Shown here in pieces: positions 56,940 through 64,000 of a DNA stretch of 64,000 bases. Origin of the DNA: Chondrus crispus (lineage: Eukaryota > Rhodophyta > Florideophyceae > Gigartinales > Gigartinaceae); contig NW_005178551.1 of the NCBI RefSeq assembly GCF_000350225.1, positions 198,591 through 262,590 on the forward strand. The letters are read 5' to 3'. The notes under the pieces are model-generated. The model saw only the letters and a list, made by a program, of their open reading frames with translations, made no database searches and was not told the origin of the DNA. Each line of letters starts with the position of its first letter. Positions within the stretch are counted from its first letter, which is position 1. The translations under genes were made by a program, and so were the position numbers.

Positions 56940-57232
56940 AAAAAAATATAACAGGAAAAAATTTTTCCCCCCCCCCAAAAAATCCCCGATTATTNNNNNN
57001 NNNNNNNNNNNNNNNNNNNNNNNNNNNNNNNNNNNNNNNNNNNNNNNNNNNNNNNNNNNNNNNNNNNNNNNNNNNNNNNNNNNNNNNNNNNNNNNNNNNN
57101 NNNNNNNNNNNNNNNNNNNNNNNNNNNNNNNNNCCCCCATTTTATAAAAAAAGAAAAAATTTTTTTTCCCGCCTTCTTTTTGCTCCCGGGGGGGGGGGGG
57201 GGGCCCCCCCCCCCCCCCCCCCCCCCACCCCT
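56907..57232. other. Assembly gap (139 N, 56995-57133) with poly-C/poly-G edges
   Basis: The gap is framed by a run of about 30 C, short A and C blocks, and on the other side G and C runs of 17-25 bases. Such alternating homopolymers next to Ns look like consensus failure and are not believable biological sequence. Confidence 0.8.
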
Positions 57233-57780
57233 CGAAAAAAAATTGATGGAGTGAGAAATTGTCCACCGCTCGCTACATGGTCCCTGATTTCTGACCTGTT
57301 CAGGTGCCAACATGTCATGCCCAGTCGGTCGTCGGGACTCCCTCCGGTAAGCTGGCAGTCCAAGGTCAACTGGCCAGTGAGGATGGGTGTTGTGCACTAC
57401 AGAAATGTTACTGTTATGCTCCCTTGCGTCTTTCTCTGTCGCGTTCACAACAGAACCAATCAAAATATTCGTGAAAACGATGTCAAGAATAGATGCGTCC
57501 ATGAATCAATTACCTCCTCCAAACTGATTATGCTGTCCTCGAGAATGTTTTCACACCTATCGGCCTACGTGTATTACCCACATCGATACATTTGCGCTCG
57601 GTTTTTGCTTTATCTTTTTTTTTTCTTTCTCGATTATGCTTCCGTTGTGCCAACGAAAAAACGGAAAATCCGCTTAAGCCTTGCAGATCCGCACCCCAGT
57701 TCCTCACCTTTGTCCCTTCACTTTTGCACCTCAAGCCACGTTCACTTGACCTTGGCGCCAACGCGACACCCACAGTGTGG

Positions 57781-57803
57781 TACAGTACCCTAAGGGTACA
57801 GTA
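57781..57803. repeat. TA-flanked micro-palindrome
   Basis: TA-CAGTACCC-TAA-GGGTACAG-TA: 8-base arms with one mismatch around a 3-base spacer, flanked by TA on both sides. The core matches the terminus of the transposon at 59154-61597. Confidence 0.7.
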
Positions 57804-57836
57804 TACTGCACTGTATATTCCATGATTTCATAATGA

Positions 57837-57962
57837 TTGACTCGCCTGACTCGCCTGAATCGCCTGAATCGCCTGAATCGCTTGATTTGCCCGATTTGCA
57901 TCACTCCCCTGCGGCAAACTTTCCCCGTCCAATGCCCCCCGTCCAGTGCCCCCCGTCCCCCT
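57837..57962. repeat. Minisatellite of 9-bp units, then C-rich repeats
   Basis: Five to six copies of TCGCCTGAA (57842-57898, degrading to TTGCCCGAT) are followed by two or three copies of a unit CCCCCCGTCCAATG (about 57925-57962). Confidence 0.7.
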
Positions 57963-58332
57963 TCCCGTGCTCACATGACGACCTAAAGTTGCAAACTTAA
58001 ATATTGCGTGAATCATTGAGGCGTAGCGTGTCATGCAAGAACGAAACGACCAAAGGCGAACCCCACGTTGGGTAAGTCCTTTTCGAAGAAATCACACTGT
58101 AACGGTGGTCTATGAGGCAGATCTTTTCTGTTTTTGGTTGCTGACAAGCGAAATGTCCATCCTGATTTTCAAATTACTGTAGTCTACACCACCGTCGGTA
58201 GTGTACAGTTGCGGTACTCTTGGTACAGCATGTCATTATCCTTGGCAAACGCACGGCATGGACTTGCCCTTCGACTCATCTCGCGCCAATCTCGAGGTGG
58301 CCGGTATCGCGAGAGGATGATCGCCCCTCTCA

Positions 58333-58564
58333 GGGTGTGTCTTAAGTTAAGACTCTTAACAGGCTGGTTTTTGCTGGCCTTGCCCGGTTTTGCCAGGAAT
58401 ACTTTTAAATTCTTAACAAATACCGTATGCTTTTTAAGCCCTTGCTTTTCTTAAACTCAAAAATTAAAACGTAGGAGCCACTCATAGCACGCCGAATCAC
58501 CTCTTTGGGCAAAGCAACAAAGCAAAGCAAACTGCAGAAAAACGGGGCATGTTAAGACACACCC
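58333..58564. mobile_element. MITE with 13-bp inverted ends and TCA duplication
   Basis: GGGTGTGTCTTAA at 58333-58345 is mirrored exactly by TTAAGACACACCC at 58552-58564. TCA stands on both sides (58330-58332, 58565-58567). The 232-bp interior is AT-rich and non-coding. The size and 3-bp duplication fit a PIF/Harbinger-type MITE, although those prefer TWA targets. Confidence 0.75.
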
Positions 58565-59153
58565 TCACGTAGAACCCGTCCCCGACCTATGCTCTCCAAC
58601 CGCTTCATATATAACGCTACCCTTGGTACAGTGTAGCGTATGCCAAACAGAAGGACAACACCTAACACTTTTAAACGCTTTATTGCTTTATTCATTTTAC
58701 ATGACCCTTGTGCGTGTTTCATTGCCTTTCGAGATACCTCGAGACATTGAGCCGCATCGCTGTTTGGTGTGCTGCGTGTAAACAACATACAGTCCTCGTA
58801 CTGAATCTCGTCGTGAACCGCGATCATCGCGCGTCTGCAAATTCCCATCACCACACCCACCATTAAATTACATTGTCCGCTCAGCTGTACACGTCCTTGC
58901 TCCTTCACTTTTTCCCTCTTGCGACAGTGAGTCCTGCTTATATTCGTCCTTCTTCCCGCCGGGACACCAAGTGCCCATGCATAACCACATGTTACTGTAC
59001 GACCCCCCTTCGTCAACACATAATGTAAATCCGCCTACCACCTTCCGCCTACCACCTTCCGCCTCCTACCGTACAATACAACAACATCCAGTACTGCACA
59101 TTACAGATCAGGGCAATACAGTACAAAGGGTACTGTATTGCCCTGACATTCTA

Positions 59154-61597
59154 CAGTACATCTTCTTCCATATACGGTACCCTTCCTGAAAGGGGCAATT
59201 TGGTAATCGGGGGCAATTTGGTAATTTTTAGTATTCCCCTACCAGTTTACCTCAAACGCACGTACAAGTTGCTGACAATAGTCGTACACCCGGTCCGTCT
59301 TCCCTCGTTGCTGCGGACCGGAAAAGTCCGCCAAAATTCAAACGTTTGCACTCCCACAGTGCTTTTACGTTCGCCCATCTGCTTCCTGCAGCTCTGACAT
59401 CATGACTGTGATTTCGGGCTTCAGGGAACCATGGGTCTATCTATGCGCATGCAGAGCGCGATTGAGAAAAAAAGACAAGAACGCGACGCCGTAATAAAAG
59501 AACAAAGGCCACTTCCCTCCTCCGTGACGGCAAAAAGAGGTCTGCCCTTGTCAAAATTACAAAAGTGCCCCGAACGACAATTGATCGCATTTATCGTGCC
59601 TTGAAGGCCGATGATGACCTTACACTCGATGCTCTTTTGTCCCCAGAAGATAACGGCAGAGGTCGACATACAGTTATCATCCAACAAGAGTCCGTGCTGA
59701 TAAAAAAAAGGATCAACTTTGCTGCCGAGAAAGGATTCCCACTCTCCAACGGCGATGTCAGAAAAATAATGACCGACATAGCGTCCAATGGGCGTACCGG
59801 ATTCCAGACGGAGTCGGGTAGTCCGTCTCAGGACACGATAAGGCACTGGCGGGCGATCAACAGAGACGTAACATACCAAAAAGCCGAGAACAAAGACATA
59901 GCAAAGTTGAAGGCCGAAAACTTCGGACATGTATCAACTTTTTCAGACGCATTGAAAAAGGTCGAGCATGCCAATCCCGAAATTTTTCAGGACCCCGCCC
60001 AGCTTCGGAACGTCGACGAGACGGCAGTCGACTGCCAATACGGCGAACGGAAGAAGGTTTTCGGGTCCTCTGCGACTCACCATGGCGGATACATGGCTGG
60101 TCAGGCCCAAAAAAACCAACAAACATATCACACTCGTAGTGGCAGTTTCTGCTTCTGGGCGAAAAGTTCCCCTGCTTTTCATTGTCGAAGGAAAAAACGT
60201 GCTGAGTGGGTGGATCTCTCCACTTAAACCTGCCGAAATAATATGCTCTTCACCAACTACAAGTCGATTGTCAGCCGAACATTGGTATCATGAGGGAACA
60301 ATAATCATGACAGGGGATAAAGGAAGTATGGAAAAACCTCTCATATCTCATGTCGTCGAGCACATAGATCGATGTGTGAGAAAGGAAGTCCCTGCCGAGC
60401 TGCCGTACTGTATGACTCTGGATGGCCACTCTTCCCGTGAAGGGTATCAATGGCTTGAACTTTGCAAGAAAAAAAATGCGAAGTCGTACAATCGCCGTCA
60501 AATACGACCCATTTCCTTCAACCGCGCAATCAGGACGTTAACAGTGCCTTTCAAAAAAGCATGCGATGGCACAGAGACCTCTTGCAGAAGGAAACCACAC
60601 TACACATGCAGTCCGTGCGTTCCAATCTGATGGTTGCTGCATTGGCTTACAGTGATATTACCGTGGATAAGATAAGGTCAAGCTTCGAAAAATCCGGTTT
60701 ATGGCCGATGAACTACTCTTTTCTTGACAGGTTCTTGAAAAGAGGACCAACTGGGGCTGTCAACAACCCCGAACTCATCAAAGAATCATCTAAGAATGTG
60801 GCAAGCAGAACCCGAAACAGTGACAGTAGGATTTTTCGAAGTCTATGCAACTTTTTGGCCGCAGCGACTGACCCGACCACGGGACTAAGAGATGTTGAAA
60901 TTCTTTTGAGTAAGAACAGAAGCGTCAATAACATTCTAATGTCAAGCACTGGGTTTAGGAGCGGTGGTTCTCGGCAAGTGGTTCGGCAAAAAAATATGGA
61001 GCTCCAAAAAGGGACACCAGCGATATATTGACCTTGGACGATGTTATCCAAATCAGAAAAGCGAAGGATGCATCTGGTGTAGCTGCGAAGGTGCGGAAGG
61101 CCGAGGAGAAGGCAGACCGTGATCGCAAGCGCGAGCAGCGACGAGTGGCGAAAGCAGCTGGTGGCAGTAAGATGGGAGAGAAAGCCGTGGATCCAAGGTT
61201 TCCATCTTTGCGACCCCTTGAGCATGCTGTTGTTGCGTCTGCCGCAAATTGTGAAGCGGCGATGACCTCTACACCTTCTAAGCAGGCTGTGAGAAAGGAC
61301 CCAAGCAGTGAATATGATGTTGCCGATTCTCTGTTGTCGCTTTCGCGTACGTAAGTAAAATTACCAAATTGCCCCTTTTCTTGATTTGGGGGTTATTTTT
61401 GCGTTTGTGAAAAGGTCATATTGCTTCGAAAAGCTCTATTTTGCCATCGTAATCCGGGTGTAGGAAGTAAGGGGACACTTGTCTGCGTGCACCAGATGCT
61501 GTATGGCTGTTCGGGATAGTGCCATACAATATTTGTGGGGCACTTTCAAAAGAATTACCAAATTGCCCCCTTCGGGAAGGGTACCCTAAGAGTACTG
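59154..61597 (+). mobile_element. Tc1/mariner-pogo-like DNA transposon
   Basis: Both ends read TA-CAGTAC inward (TA at 59152-59153 and 61598-61599), the TA target duplication and CAGT start usual for this superfamily. The inverted ends share CAGTAC, then GGTACCCTTCC, then GGGGCAATTTGGTAAT, with about 10 extra bases at the left end. Subterminal copies of GGGGCAATTTGGTAAT lie at 59192, 59209, 61360 (inverted) and 61554 (inverted). The transposase fills 59431-61354. A few bases outside the left end, a complete short palindrome of the same terminal motif (59117-59137) is found, so the true left end could instead be 59119. Confidence 0.8.
59431..61354 (+). pseudogene. DDE_1-type transposase with frame changes at A runs
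   Basis: The domain order of pogo-like transposases is present in three frames: a basic N-terminus and helix-turn-helix (LLRDGKKRSALVKITKVPRT, about 59515-59590), then the DDE_1 core with its first acid in NVDETAV (60011), second in TLDGHSSREG (about 60416) and third in LQPRNQDVNSAF (about 60520-60555), and a long basic C-terminal tail (KVRKAEEKADRDRKREQRR). Continuity of homology requires four frame changes, and each coincides with an A7 or A8 run: 59467-59473, 60109-60115, 60469-60476 and 60988-60994. Another A8 run near 59701 is not shifted. All catalytic acids are kept and no other stop intervenes, so either the copy is very young, or the runs are miscounted, or slippage is used. Confidence 0.8.
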
Positions 61598-62935
61598 TAT
61601 TGTCCCCGCGTGCTGGGTGTGCGCAGACGACATGGTCCAGTTATCATTCAGTTTATACGTTATCACAATTCACCCTGCCGTACTGCCGCTTTGCGAACAA
61701 AGATTCACATCGTTAGATACACCTGTCTGAATCTCACAGCCACTCGATGTATCCGCTCATACTCTTATTTTCTTTTTATGGCTGCCCTCAACTCGTGCAC
61801 GCATCTCTTCAGCGAGCATACTGCCGTCCCGAGCTTGTCCGCACATTACCCTCGCACTGCGCCGCCGTACAGTGCATGACAGCGCAGAATGCACAGCGCA
61901 GAAAAACCGGCCTCCATATACTTTGTTGTCCTTCAAAAGCAACAGATTTTTTTCCAACAATCACACATCTTCCTCTGGAGAAGGACTCAGGTGCCCTACA
62001 CGATTGCGACAAGTCTCCACCAATGAATTTCTAGCATCGAGGAAATCGGGCCTAACACATCCTGTGGTCCTGGGAAGTGCCTTCCAGCAACAACCGCCAT
62101 TTCTCTGGAGATGGACTCCGGGGAAAGGGGAGAACGGCTGGTTTCGTCACTTACGAACAACCTTGCTAAATAAACATGTGCCGCAACGTACCGCAATCTC
62201 AACTAAAAGCATTGTACTGTACTACCCGAAACTTGGCATCAGGTATCTCGCCTCGGCCAACTTGCACATTCAAAATTTGCAGCGCTACCTACCTCTCATC
62301 ATTTACAACACATGCGCGTTTAGATTCCTGGATGACCCTGATTTGGTGTACCCTGCACACACCAGTGATATCCCCCCAAAGCACACTTAACATTTCTATT
62401 CTTCTTGGCACGCGAGAGCACTGTCGCCCTCTCCGCGTATTTCGTTAGAGGAGATTGCTGTCTCGAATCCAAATACCGAAGACAGTCCCCAGTTGCCTTC
62501 AAGGGATAAAACACAGGGCCCTGTCGAGCCTCGCGTGAATCACGGCATGTCCCTTTGTTTATATCAGTATGGACGTGGCAAATTCTATTCTGCTTGACGA
62601 AATGGCACAGTTGAGCATACTCCTGAGTGCGTTTGCGCTGTAATGATGAATCCGTGGATTATTTTCCAACCCTGCGCGACGTTGAAGTAGTCCAAATTGC
62701 TACGTTCCGAGTTTTTTTTAAAAAATTATATCGGAAGGAACTCGGGAGAGTTTCTTGTAATGCTCGGGTTCTGCTCCGCCTCCCATACTTGTCGCGCTTG
62801 CGCAACCAATACCAAGTGTAGTAAATTTATCTGCTTTCAAAATTTTATTTCTGATATTGATACCAACCTCTAAAGCCTTGCATGTTCATGCAACGATTAT
62901 GCTATCCCTTTTCTCAATCGCGGGACGAATCGCAG

Positions 62936-62955
62936 TACAGTACCCAAGGGTACTG
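62936..62955. repeat. TA-CAGTACCC micro-palindrome
   Basis: CAGTACCC-AA-GGGTACTG: perfect 8-base arms with a 2-base spacer, preceded by TA and followed by CA. It is the most exact copy of the dispersed terminal motif. Confidence 0.75.
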
Positions 62956-63224
62956 CAAGTCCTAAAGTTTCTAGTGCACATCAATCACTATATCTAAAAG
63001 TGGTGAGTATCGAGCAATTATCGTTCAGTTAATGACCGTTACTGTACACAGCAATTTACCGAACTTTCGCCCACCAGCAATCGTAGTCGCCATGCATGCA
63101 TTATGGGGTTCAGAGACGGGCACGTACGGTATCTTCGTAGAAGGAGACAGGAGAAGCCGATAAGGCACTTCGTAACCATCTAGAAACTGCCGATTGTATA
63201 ATGTTTCTCATGTTTGGGCTTTGT

Positions 63225-63267
63225 ATGGCCCTGCTGGAACTACCCTTGGTACTTCCAGCAGGGCCAT
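63225..63267. repeat. Perfect hairpin, 15-bp arms, 13-nt loop
   Basis: ATGGCCCTGCTGGAA (63225-63239) is mirrored exactly at 63253-63267. The loop reads CTACCCTTGGTAC, which echoes the GTACC/GGTAC theme of the neighbouring micro-palindromes. Confidence 0.85.
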
Positions 63268-63724
63268 GCGAAGGATACCCATTCCTGCATTCTAATCTTT
63301 CAGGTCTGAAATGCTGTCTTGTCGATGTCCTCGAGAGCTCTTTGTGGTCGCAATACCGACGCGCAATAAAGTGTACTGTAGTACAATGCTGTACAACATT
63401 ACACAATAAGATTGAAACGGGTGCACCGTACTCTGAAACCTGCGAAAAAATTATACAAATATTGCCAAAACTGTATATACTGTACCCTTCGTACTGTAGT
63501 ACTGTGCACAAAATCAAGCACGTTGAAACTTGCGGATAATGCTCGACGCTGGCAATTGCAGAATGCCGTACGACCACCAGTACTAAACACTCGTCACTGT
63601 CCTGTTCACATGCGTGCGGGGCCCAAGGAACAGAAGCATTGTGTCACTGAAATAAATTTACCGACAAGACAAAGCAAAGCCGGAAATGGTCTTGCTCCCA
63701 CTTGGAGGTATGCCCTTACGACAT

Positions 63725-63765
63725 TTGGAGCCGCGCAAGCGACATGGTTGTTTGCGCGGCTCCAA
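63725..63765. repeat. Perfect hairpin, 14-bp arms, 13-nt loop
   Basis: TTGGAGCCGCGCAA (63725-63738) is mirrored exactly at 63752-63765 around a 13-nt loop. The stem is GC-rich and would be stable as RNA or as a DNA cruciform. Confidence 0.85.
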
Positions 63766-64000
63766 TCGTGTCGGACTTTATGCCGCACTCAGTGCCACGC
63801 CGTATATATCCTTCCACGCACCTCTTCCATACCATCGCGAGACTTGGCGGCCTTTGATCGCTTTTGTTGGAACACAGTGGTACACGATAGTGATGATTTT
63901 CCGTTCAGATTGTCGGGGTGTCATTCGTATCGTTCCCGTCCTGGTCATTGTCGTTCCGGTGAAACATTCGAGATTTTATCTACGGTATTGCTCAGTCTTG

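Larger units (their letters stand above)
61598..64000. other. No recognised gene; several hairpins
   Basis: Frames are short and featureless; the longest is 172 codons at 61872-62390. The DNA carries many TACAGTAC-type motifs (about 62211, 62936, 63370, 63480) and two clean hairpins (listed separately). No tRNA or snRNA was recognised. Confidence 0.45.

Noticed and set aside
56879-57793. Long proline/glycine-rich frames across the gap on both strands
   Set aside because: They are translations of poly-C and poly-G runs and Ns next to an assembly gap; no real coding signal.
1-64000. tRNA, rRNA, CRISPR and bacterial-type operons
   Set aside because: No tRNA T-arm with matching acceptor stem, no rRNA text and no regularly spaced repeats were found; genes are eukaryotic.

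Overview
The window looks like nuclear DNA of a compact-gene, intron-poor eukaryote rich in LTR retrotransposons. The large housekeeping genes are single open frames of up to 4 kb, one gene has a short GT-AG intron, and about a third of the sequence is nested Ty3/gypsy and Ty1/copia debris. Together with a PHR2-like photolyase relative, this fits a red alga (a Chondrus-like florideophyte is my best guess), but no organism-specific marker proves it. Three runs of N (18874-18973, 39533-39632, 56995-57133) are assembly gaps.

Layout. 1-5.99 kb: no confident gene; one striking pair of adjacent hairpins. 5.99-25.4 kb: a graveyard of retroelements. It holds several solo LTRs with long inverted ends, a worn copia RT/RNase H piece (+ strand), a chromodomain-bearing Ty3/gypsy element (5' LTR at 11371) with a foreign solo LTR inside its RT region and an antisense ORF behind pol, and a Ty1/copia element on the minus strand joined abruptly to the gypsy 3' region near 20.3 kb. 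25.4-29.1 kb: a truncated NPL4 copy, then a PIF/Harbinger-type transposase split by a solo LTR. 29.1-34.5 kb: nothing I can name.

34.5-54.9 kb is the host gene island: TMEM115-like Golgi membrane protein (+), CNOT3/NOT3 (-), PHR2-like photolyase homologue (+), RIC1 (+), F-box/LRR protein (-), a decayed tandem paralogue of it (-), a tiny ORF (+), aspartyl aminopeptidase (-) and a ten-TPR Cyc8/Ssn6-type corepressor (-). They do not form an operon-like unit. Themes are Golgi traffic (TMEM115, RIC1), mRNA decay and transcription (NOT3, Cyc8) and protein turnover (F-box/LRR, DNPEP). Genes are tightly packed, with convergent stops 117-270 bp apart.

54.9-64 kb: low-complexity DNA, a poly-C/G-flanked gap, a short MITE with 3-bp target duplication, and a 2.4-kb Tc1/mariner-pogo-like transposon whose frame changes fall at A7-A8 runs. 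Its terminal motif (TA flanking CAGTACCC...) recurs across the gene-free DNA as very short TA-flanked palindromes. I consider that the least explained pattern here. I saw no clear new multi-gene system.
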